Assembly (NCBI GenBank): GCA_964599915.1
Contig: CAZRHR010000053.1
Span: 1-19,890 of the forward strand
Length of the DNA stretch: 19,890 nt
Direction of reading: 5' to 3'
DNA from: CAZRHR01 sp964599915
Lineage (GTDB): Bacteria; Bacteroidota; Bacteroidia; CAIKAF01
Part shown: one piece after another, positions 14,372 to 19,890 of the stretch
Layout: every line of letters begins with the position of its first letter
Position numbering within the stretch: position 1 is the stretch's first letter
Position numbers and translations under genes: made by a program
Notes under the pieces: model-generated
Told to the model about the DNA's origin: nothing
The model's input: only the letters and a program-made list of their open reading frames with translations
Database searches by the model: none

Positions 14372-15430
14372 TTAGGCCAAGGTTACTTCCTTGGACAAAT
14401 ACACGTCCTGAATGGCATGGAGGATTTTTACTCCTTCATGCAATGGACGTTGAAAGGCTTTACGGCCTGAAATAAGGCCATGTCCACCGGCTCTTTTATT
14501 GATAACGGCTGTTTCCACAGCTTCTGCCAAATCAGTTGAGCCGCTAGACGCCCCGCCTGAGTTGATTAACCCAATCCTTCCCATGTAGCAATTGGCCGCT
14601 TGGTAACGGGCCAAATCGATGGGATGGTCTGTGGTAAGGTCGGAATACACTTTCTTATGTGTTTTTCCAAATTGTAATGCATTATAGCCTCCATTGTTGG
14701 TCGGCAGCTTTTGCTTGATAATGTCTGCTTGAATGGTGACACCCAAATGATTGGCTTGGGCGGTAAGGTCGGCAGCAGTATGATAATCCACCCCATCTTT
14801 TACAAACCCTGGGTTCCGGGTGTAACACCATAAGATCGTGGCCATACCAAGTTCATGTGCACGCTCAAATGCCTGGGCCACTTCAATGATTTGACGACCA
14901 CTTTCAGGGCTTCCGAAATAAATGGTGGCTCCCACAGCGACTGCCCCCAAATTCCAAGCTTCCTCTACGGAACCAAACATGATTTGGTCGAACTTGTTAG
15001 GGTAAGACAAAAATTCGTTGTGGTTGATTTTCACCACAAATGGAATTTTATGGGCATATTTTCTAGACAATGAAGCCAGAACGCCATAGGTGGAAGCTAC
15101 GGCATTGCAGCCTCCCTCGATACCTAATTGGATGATGCCTTCCGGGTCAAAACAAACTGGGTTGGGTGCAAATGAAGCACCGGCACTGTGTTCAATACCT
15201 TGATCCACGGGCAAAATAGACATGTAGCCCGTGTTGGCTAAGCGACCTGTGCCATATAATTGCTGTAAACTGCGCAGCACTTGAGGATTCCGGTTGGTAG
15301 GCATGAACATCCGTTCTACAAAATCTGGTCCGGGCGCATGCATGCTTTCTTTTGGAATTCCGGTACAAGTGTGGTTCAACAAATCGTTTGCTTTGTTGCC
15401 AAGCAGTTCAGAAATAAAATCAATGGCCAT
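14372..15430 (-). CDS. fbaB: Class I fructose-bisphosphate aldolase (DhnA/FbaB type)
   Basis: A 352-residue Schiff-base aldolase that splits fructose 1,6-bisphosphate to dihydroxyacetone phosphate and glyceraldehyde 3-phosphate. The segment DIIKQKL has the likely Schiff-base Lys239, followed by YSDLTTDHPIDLARYQAANCYMGR and NKRAGGHGLISGRKAF, a close match to E. coli DhnA. It lacks the His metal ligands of class II enzymes. It heads the operon with accD and the CoA-binding protein, and with gpmA is one of two glycolytic genes in the window. A TACCTTCG box on the minus strand before it (near 15470) is a weak promoter candidate only. Confidence 0.95.
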   Translation of the reverse strand: MAIDFISELLGNKANDLLNHTCTGIPKESMHAPGPDFVERMFMPTNRNPQVLRSLQQLYGTGRLANTGYMSILPVDQGIEHSAGASFAPNPVCFDPEGIIQLGIEGGCNAVASTYGVLASLSRKYAHKIPFVVKINHNEFLSYPNKFDQIMFGSVEEAWNLGAVAVGATIYFGSPESGRQIIEVAQAFERAHELGMATILWCYTRNPGFVKDGVDYHTAADLTAQANHLGVTIQADIIKQKLPTNNGGYNALQFGKTHKKVYSDLTTDHPIDLARYQAANCYMGRIGLINSGGASSGSTDLAEAVETAVINKRAGGHGLISGRKAFQRPLHEGVKILHAIQDVYLSKEVTLA

Positions 15431-15511
15431 AACGTGTGTCGCTAAATTTGATGAAGCGAAGGTAATTATTTTTGATTTTGCTTAGGTCGCTTTGCCTGCC
15501 TTTATCTTGGA

Positions 15512-15572
15512 TTTATTCTTTTCTCTTCTTGCTTAGATAACCCAGCTTGACCAAGTTTATTCTCTTTTCTCT
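15512..15572. repeat. Two imperfect pyrimidine/purine-rich repeats upstream of the aldolase gene
   Basis: TTTATTCTTTTCTCTTCTT (15512-15530) and TTTATTCTCTTTTCTCTC (15556-15573) are similar units whose starts are 44 bp apart. Read on the minus (aldolase) strand they are purine-rich (AGAGAAAAGAATAAA-like). They lie between the PUR-gene terminator and the aldolase start, in an otherwise featureless spacer of 213 bp (15431-15643). Confidence 0.4.
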
Positions 15573-15584
15573 CACGTTTTTTTG

Positions 15585-15614
15585 AAAAAAAAACAGGAAA
15601 CCGAGGTTTCCTGT
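15585..15614 (-). terminator. Rho-independent terminator after the PUR-family gene
   Basis: On the minus strand ACAGGAAAC (15614-15606) pairs with GTTTCCTGT (15601-15593) around a 4-nt loop and is followed by T residues to 15585. It lies 29 nt past the stop codon. Confidence 0.92.
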
Positions 15615-15643
15615 GTCAATATTTCATGTTAAAGAGAGCTGGC

Positions 15644-16018
15644 TTACCATTGCTCCTCGGTATCCTCTGTGTTATTGAAATCTGTGCGGCGGTTGCCCCA
15701 ATCATCGTCTCTTTCCTCACGGTCATCACGATATACTTGCTCTTCTACAGGGGTTGGATTGTTGGCACGGATGTACTCAATCACTTCCTGCAAGCCTTCT
15801 GAAAACTTGATTAAATCCTCTTTATAAAGGAACAACTTGTGTTTTTCGTAAAAAACACCATCTCCTTCATGACGGGGCCTTCTTTTACTTTCCGTAACGG
15901 TAATGTAAAGGTTATTGTCCCGGGTGGCTTTTACGTCAAAGAAATACGTCCTTTTTCCGGCACGAACAGGCTTGGAATATACTTCGTCCCTGTTTTTTCT
16001 GCGGTAATTGTCTTGCAT
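15644..16018 (-). CDS. PUR family DNA/RNA-binding protein (DUF3276)
   Basis: A 124-residue single PUR-repeat protein, common in Bacteroidota and related to Borrelia BpuR and eukaryotic Pur-alpha. The PUR fold runs over about residues 10-90: VYSKPVRAGKRTYFFDVKATRDNNLYITVTESKR is the beta-sheet, with conserved aromatic and basic residues, and LIKFSEGLQEVIEYI the helix. The C-terminal 30 residues are a charged, mostly acidic tail (DDREERDDDW, NTEDTEEQW), possibly for protein contacts. Relatives bind purine-rich single strands or RNA; the target here is unknown. It has its own promoter (16051-16079) and terminator. A weak AGGA lies about 13 nt before ATG 16018. Confidence 0.92.
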   Translation of the reverse strand: MQDNYRRKNRDEVYSKPVRAGKRTYFFDVKATRDNNLYITVTESKRRPRHEGDGVFYEKHKLFLYKEDLIKFSEGLQEVIEYIRANNPTPVEEQVYRDDREERDDDWGNRRTDFNNTEDTEEQW

Positions 16019-16050
16019 GGGCTACTGCTTCCTGAATAAATCTAGTAAAA

Positions 16051-16079
16051 CAAATATACCTTTTTCTTTAAAAACCAAA
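16051..16079 (-). promoter_or_regulatory. Promoter of the PUR-family gene
   Basis: On the minus strand TTTG (16079-16076), a 17-bp spacer and TATATTTG (16058-16051) match both Bacteroidota elements perfectly. The predicted start near 16044 gives a leader of about 26 nt. Confidence 0.65.
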
Positions 16080-16093
16080 CCTATAGACCCTAA

Positions 16094-17944
16094 TTAATTT
16101 ATTTTGCCACTCGTTTCGCTCAATTGCTGATGGTATCTTTCAAAGTATAAACCTTGAAGTTCCATAAGTGTGGCGTGGTTTCCTTTTTCCACAATTTGTC
16201 CCTCTTCAATCACAAGAATGATGTCTGCATGGCGCACCGCAGATATGCGATGGGAGATAAACAGGCTGGTCTTATTTTTCATCAGCTCCCTTAAATGCTG
16301 CATAATGATTTCTTCGGTTTCTGTATCTACAGCCGATAAACAGTCATCCAAGACCAAGATGCTCGGGTTTCGTAGCAAGGCTCTGGCAATGGAGACCCTT
16401 TGTTTTTGTCCACCACTCAAGGTAATTCCCCTTTCCCCCACTTTGGTTTGGTACTGTTCAGGAAATCCCATGATGTTGTCATGAATATGCGCCTGTTTGG
16501 CAGCCCATGCAATTTTTTCCTGGTCCACTTCTTCGCCTGAAAAGCCGAAACTAATGTTATTGGCGATGGTGTCTGAAAAAAGAAAAACCTCTTGTGGGAC
16601 ATAGCCCATTTGACTTCTTAAATACCCTAAATCCCATGCTTTCACATCTTTTCCATCCACTAAAATTTGACCTTCCGTAGGATCAAAAAACCGCAACAAA
16701 AGCTGTGCAAGGGTAGATTTCCCGCTGCCTGTTCTTCCAGTAATGGCTACGGTAGACCCTGCAGGAATATGCAAATTCAAGGAATGAATGGCTTGAATGC
16801 CAGTTTCAGGATAGGTGTAAGACACATTTTTAAATTGTATGTCTCCTGCCACCGACACTTTGTTGGATTGCGTTTCCCACGTGATATCAGGCGTGCGATC
16901 CAAAAAGTCATTGATTCTTATTTGAGAGGCAGCGGCCCTTTGTACGATCGAAGTAACCCAACCGAGCGATGCCACAGGCCAGGTGAGCAAGTTGACATAA
17001 ATAATGAATTCTGCGATGACGCCGGGTGTGATTTTGCCATCCGCTACATGAAAACCTCCCACATACACTGCAATCAATGTACTTAAACCAATCAGCAGCA
17101 TGATCAATGGGAAAAAGATGGCATTGATGGTGATGAGTCCTAAATTCTCTTTTTGATACGCCCCGGCCTGCTTTTCCATTTCTCCTTCCATATAAGGTAA
17201 CCGGTTGTATACTTTCAAAATCCGAATGCCCGAAAACGCTTCTTGCACCAACGAGGACAACCCCGAAAGTTTTTGTTGTACAAGCTCACTTTTTTTCAGG
17301 ATAGCTGTATTGACAAAATAAACCGCGATGCTGAGCAAGGGGAGGGGAATCAACACATAGGCGGTAAGAACAGGATTCACACGAATCATGGTGTAAATTA
17401 CCAATACGGTAAGCACCAATAAATTGATACCATACATGAGAGCAGGTCCAATGTACATTCTTACCCGGCTCACATCTTCGGAGATACGGTTCATAAGGTC
17501 TCCGGTACTATGGAGCTTATAAAATGTTAAATCTAGTTTTTGATAGTGGGCATATAGGTCATTTTTTAAATCGTATTCCACGTGTCGGGACACCACAATG
17601 ATGGTTTGGCGTACGAGAAACAAAAAGATGCCTTTGAGCAAAGAAAGGCCAATCACAATGCCGGCAGCCAATAGAGATAAAGTGATGAGGTCTTCATTTA
17701 AAGCTGGTTGCAGGGGACTTTGGGCAAAAGCTTTACTGAGTCGAAGATTATCCACCACAATATCTACGATTTCTCGAATAACTTGGGCCGGATAAATGGC
17801 GAAAAGATTGGAAATCACGGTAAAAACGACGCCAAGAAGCAAGGCGTTTCGGTATTTCCAGAAATAAGGATTAAGGCGGGACAACGCTTTCACAGCCCAA
17901 AGGTACAAACTGTTCCGGTGCGCAGGGTCAGAATCCTTTTTCAA
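16094..17944 (-). CDS. MsbA-like ABC exporter half-transporter (fused permease-ATPase)
   Basis: A 616-residue type IV ABC exporter: about six membrane helices in residues 30-330, then a nucleotide-binding domain with Walker A GRTGSGKST (403-411), Q-loop VPQE (Q451), signature LSGGQKQR (509-516), Walker B LVLDD (530-534) and H-loop His565. The residue after the Walker B Asp is Asp534, not the usual catalytic Glu (LDDCLSAVD instead of LDEATSALD), as in one half of heterodimeric exporters. The start is TTG 17944; I see no ATG before the first membrane helix. It may export lipids or drugs. It diverges from the dehydrogenase gene across 70 bp. Confidence 0.93.
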   Translation of the reverse strand: MKKDSDPAHRNSLYLWAVKALSRLNPYFWKYRNALLLGVVFTVISNLFAIYPAQVIREIVDIVVDNLRLSKAFAQSPLQPALNEDLITLSLLAAGIVIGLSLLKGIFLFLVRQTIIVVSRHVEYDLKNDLYAHYQKLDLTFYKLHSTGDLMNRISEDVSRVRMYIGPALMYGINLLVLTVLVIYTMIRVNPVLTAYVLIPLPLLSIAVYFVNTAILKKSELVQQKLSGLSSLVQEAFSGIRILKVYNRLPYMEGEMEKQAGAYQKENLGLITINAIFFPLIMLLIGLSTLIAVYVGGFHVADGKITPGVIAEFIIYVNLLTWPVASLGWVTSIVQRAAASQIRINDFLDRTPDITWETQSNKVSVAGDIQFKNVSYTYPETGIQAIHSLNLHIPAGSTVAITGRTGSGKSTLAQLLLRFFDPTEGQILVDGKDVKAWDLGYLRSQMGYVPQEVFLFSDTIANNISFGFSGEEVDQEKIAWAAKQAHIHDNIMGFPEQYQTKVGERGITLSGGQKQRVSIARALLRNPSILVLDDCLSAVDTETEEIIMQHLRELMKNKTSLFISHRISAVRHADIILVIEEGQIVEKGNHATLMELQGLYFERYHQQLSETSGKIN

Positions 17945-17947
17945 GAC

Positions 17948-17977
17948 TTGTGGTAAAGGAAAAAAAACCTACTTTTG
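17948..17977 (+). promoter_or_regulatory. Promoter of the leucine dehydrogenase gene
   Basis: TTG (17948-17950), a 19-bp spacer and TACTTTTG (17970-17977) match the Bacteroidota consensus fully; initiation near 17984 gives a leader of about 31 nt. The opposite strand has TAGGTTTT with a TTTG 23 nt upstream, a weaker candidate for the ABC gene, so the two promoters would overlap in this 70-bp spacer. Confidence 0.65.
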
Positions 17978-18014
17978 CGCCACAAACCGAGCACCAAAAC
18001 GACACGGTTTTTAA

Positions 18015-19127
18015 ATGAATCAGGGCATGGAACTGGAAGTTAAAAAATTGAACGTAACCCACACCGGCGTATTATCTCAAATGCAAGACATGGAGCATGA
18101 GCAAGTGGTATTTTGCCACGATGCCGCCTCCGGCCTGAAAGCGGTGATTGGCATTCACAACACGGTTCTGGGTCCTGCACTTGGAGGAACCCGTATGTGG
18201 CAATATGAAAAGGATGAAGCAGCCATTGACGATGTGCTCCGTCTTTCTCGCGGCATGACGTTCAAAGCCGCCATTGCAGGTCTTAACCTGGGTGGAGGAA
18301 AAGCAGTCATTATCGGGGATTCTCGCTCCATGAAAAATGAAGCCCTGCTTCGCCGTTTTGGAAAGTTTGTCAATAGCCTTGGTGGAAAGTACATTACCGC
18401 AGAAGATGTAGGTATGGGTACCCGCGACATGGAGTACATTGGCATGGAAACCAAACACGTGACAGGCTTACCTGAATACCTTGGTGGTTCCGGTGATCCG
18501 TCGCCGGTGACCGCATATGGCGTGTACATGGGCATGAAGGCTGCGGCCAAATATCGCTGGGGAAGCGATGCCTTGGTGGGAAAAAGGGTCGTAGTGCAAG
18601 GTGCTGGAAACGTGGGACGTTACCTTATCGAAAATCTCGTGAAAGAAGGGGCTAAAGTAGCCGTAGCGGATATTTTTGAGGACCGACTCAGAGAAGTAAC
18701 TTCTCAATTCGATGTGGAAGTCATTGACCCGGGAATGGTTTTCGATGCGCCCATGGACATTTTTGCTCCCTGCGCTTTAGGCGGTATTTTGAATGATGAT
18801 ACGTTGGACCGCCTTACCTGTGAAATTGTGGCCGGTGGCGCCAACAACCAACTAAGAGATGAGAAAAGTCATGGGCTGAAACTCATGGATCGCAACATCA
18901 CCTACGCACCAGATTTTTTAATTAATTCAGGTGGATTGATTAATGTCTATGGCGAACTACGTGGATACGACAAACCCATCGCCATGAAAAAGGCAGAATA
19001 TATTTATGGCGTGACGTTGGATATTTTAAAAGAAGCCAACGAAACCCAACAATTCAGCGGAGATGTGGCCATTCAATTTGCAAAAAGAAGAATTGCAGCC
19101 ATTTCAGCACTGAATACCACCCGCTAA
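18015..19127 (+). CDS. Leu/Val/Phe (Glu-type) amino acid dehydrogenase
   Basis: A 370-residue NAD-dependent dehydrogenase that reversibly deaminates a branched-chain or aromatic amino acid to its 2-oxo acid and ammonia. The substrate domain has GPALGGTRMW (53-62), RGMTFKAAIAGLNLGGGKAV with catalytic lysines Lys84 and Lys96, and EDVGMGTRDM (130-139); the Rossmann domain starts at VVVQGAGNVGRYL with GAGNVG at 196-201. Length and motifs fit leucine dehydrogenase best, but specificity cannot be fixed by eye. ATG 18015 is likely; ATG 18027 is a second choice. Products such as 2-oxoisocaproate can prime iso-branched fatty acids, abundant in this phylum. nusB follows by 48 nt. Confidence 0.93.
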   Translation: MNQGMELEVKKLNVTHTGVLSQMQDMEHEQVVFCHDAASGLKAVIGIHNTVLGPALGGTRMWQYEKDEAAIDDVLRLSRGMTFKAAIAGLNLGGGKAVIIGDSRSMKNEALLRRFGKFVNSLGGKYITAEDVGMGTRDMEYIGMETKHVTGLPEYLGGSGDPSPVTAYGVYMGMKAAAKYRWGSDALVGKRVVVQGAGNVGRYLIENLVKEGAKVAVADIFEDRLREVTSQFDVEVIDPGMVFDAPMDIFAPCALGGILNDDTLDRLTCEIVAGGANNQLRDEKSHGLKLMDRNITYAPDFLINSGGLINVYGELRGYDKPIAMKKAEYIYGVTLDILKEANETQQFSGDVAIQFAKRRIAAISALNTTR

Positions 19128-19131
19128 ACAC

Positions 19132-19160
19132 TGGCTTCGGCCAACTCCGGATGTTCCGGA
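19132..19160 (+). other. Two tandem small hairpins between the dehydrogenase gene and nusB
   Basis: TGGC-TTCG-GCCA (19132-19143) makes a short stem capped by a stable C(UUCG)G tetraloop, and TCCGGA-TGT-TCCGGA (19146-19160) a second 6-bp stem. No T-run follows, so they are not a normal terminator. They could mark RNA processing or tune nusB translation, or be chance. Confidence 0.35.
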
Positions 19161-19175
19161 TACAGGATTTTACAC

Positions 19176-19890
19176 ATGCTCAACAGAAGACATTTAAGGA
19201 TTAAAATCCTTCAAGCATTATATGCCTTTTTTCAGGCAGAAGACCATGATTTGCCTAAGGCCGAAAAGGTCTTGCATAAAAGTGTTCAAGACATTTACAC
19301 CTTATTCCTCCATCAGGTGCATCTGTTGGTCGAAGTGCACTTTGAAGCCCTTAAAGAAAGAGAAGAAGCACGAAAGAAATTTCGCCCTTCAGCGCAAGAT
19401 TTAAGGGAATCTACCCCTTTTACCGCCAATCGCATCATTGAGACCATTCGGCTCAATGAGTCTTACCAAAAGGCGCTGACCCAACATAAGGTAAGTTGGA
19501 ATCATGACCGAGAGCTGGTACGTAAATATTGGAAAAAGCTTCGGTCCACAGATGAATACCAAGCCTATGTAGCCAAAGAGGAGACCACCCGTGCAGACGA
19601 TTTGCAATTCGTTTTGTTTTTTTATGAAACCTTGATTTTTGAGGATGAATTCCTCGAAGGGGTTTATGAAGAAATGAACATCCACTGGATCGATGACCTT
19701 TATGTGGTCAATCCGGCAGTAGAAAAATTGATGCGCGATTTGGGCAACGGAAAAGCATTCAAACTTCCGAAACTTTTTAAAGATGCTGATGAAGATCAGC
19801 AATTTATGATTGATTTGTTTCGGAAGACCATTGTACATGCCGAGGAGTTTCAAGAAAAAATTCAATCCAAAGCCCAGAATTGGGAGGCCG
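19176..19890 (+). CDS. nusB: Transcription antitermination factor NusB (3' end beyond window)
   Basis: An open frame from ATG 19176 to the right edge (238 codons, no stop). It begins MLNRRHLRIKILQALYAFFQ, the RNA-binding start of Bacteroidota NusB (the arginine-rich first helix and QALYA motif). The long insertion after it (LHKSVQDIYTLFLHQVHLLVEV...) is also typical of these extended proteins of about 300 residues; the NusB helical core partly lies past the edge. NusB with NusE supports rRNA antitermination. ATG 19176 is the first start after the dehydrogenase stop. A 154-codon minus-strand frame (19401-19865) in this interval is a shadow. Confidence 0.88.
   Translation, partial: MLNRRHLRIKILQALYAFFQAEDHDLPKAEKVLHKSVQDIYTLFLHQVHLLVEVHFEALKEREEARKKFRPSAQDLRESTPFTANRIIETIRLNESYQKALTQHKVSWNHDRELVRKYWKKLRSTDEYQAYVAKEETTRADDLQFVLFFYETLIFEDEFLEGVYEEMNIHWIDDLYVVNPAVEKLMRDLGNGKAFKLPKLFKDADEDQQFMIDLFRKTIVHAEEFQEKIQSKAQNWEA

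Noticed and set aside
16667..17086. A 139-codon plus-strand open frame
   Set aside because: Antisense to the conserved ABC exporter sequence, with Cys/Arg-rich composition and no start context.
18072..18550. Two long minus-strand open frames (128 and 131 codons)
   Set aside because: They are shadows of the well-supported dehydrogenase gene, with Met/Pro/Arg-rich products of no visible family.
19401..19865. A 154-codon open frame on the minus strand near the right edge
   Set aside because: It lies opposite the nusB frame, which has a recognisable NusB start; the minus product has no family features.
1..19890. CRISPR array, insertion sequence, prophage or toxin-antitoxin locus
   Set aside because: No regularly spaced repeats, transposase or integrase motifs, or small toxin/antitoxin pairs were seen on either strand.

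Overview
The window looks like chromosomal DNA from a Bacteroidota bacterium, most likely of the Flavobacteriales/Cryomorphaceae-Schleiferiaceae type. The evidence is the gene families (a PUR/DUF3276 protein, a Bacteroidota-type extended NusB, DUF3298-like and other secreted proteins with Sec or lipoprotein signals), the near absence of Shine-Dalgarno sequences, and repeated intergenic matches to the Bacteroidota -7 promoter element TAnnTTTG. I see no phage, insertion sequence, integron, CRISPR array or rRNA. It is dense core genome with a few less ordinary genes.

Layout. (1) Positions 1-3949, minus strand: a tight operon gpmA > metallophosphatase > P-loop ATPase > recQ, with gaps of 4, -4 and 2 nt, possibly running on into a gene cut by the left edge. 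(2) 4050-7694, plus strand: a small outer-membrane beta-barrel protein, then a CFA-synthase-family methyltransferase, a GtrB/DPM1-type glycosyltransferase and an alpha/beta hydrolase. Two clear terminators and a good promoter divide this block. (3) 7665-11696, minus strand: three exported proteins in one apparent operon (lipoprotein, PhoD-like phosphatase, and a large transglutaminase-like protein that seems to have lost its catalytic residues). (4) 11882-13055, minus strand: ACP phosphodiesterase, thioredoxin and tRNA-Cys, separated by terminators. (5) 13117-15430, minus strand: class I fructose-bisphosphate aldolase > accD > CoA-binding protein. (6) 15644-17944, minus strand: PUR-family nucleic-acid-binding protein and an MsbA-like ABC exporter. 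(7) 18015-19890, plus strand: leucine-dehydrogenase-type amino acid dehydrogenase followed by nusB, which runs off the right edge.

By function, the window mixes housekeeping (glycolysis, DNA repair, redox, transcription) with a loose lipid theme: AccD (malonyl-CoA supply), ACP phosphodiesterase (ACP prosthetic group turnover), leucine dehydrogenase (able to supply branched-chain keto acids for iso-fatty acids) and the methyltransferase. The methyltransferase is the most interesting gene. Its residues match, from memory, the fungal/algal sphingolipid C9-methyltransferase branch of the CFA family much better than bacterial cyclopropane synthases, and many Bacteroidota make sphingolipids. A bacterial 9-methyl-sphingoid (or other lipid-methylating) enzyme is a testable idea, not a demonstrated one.
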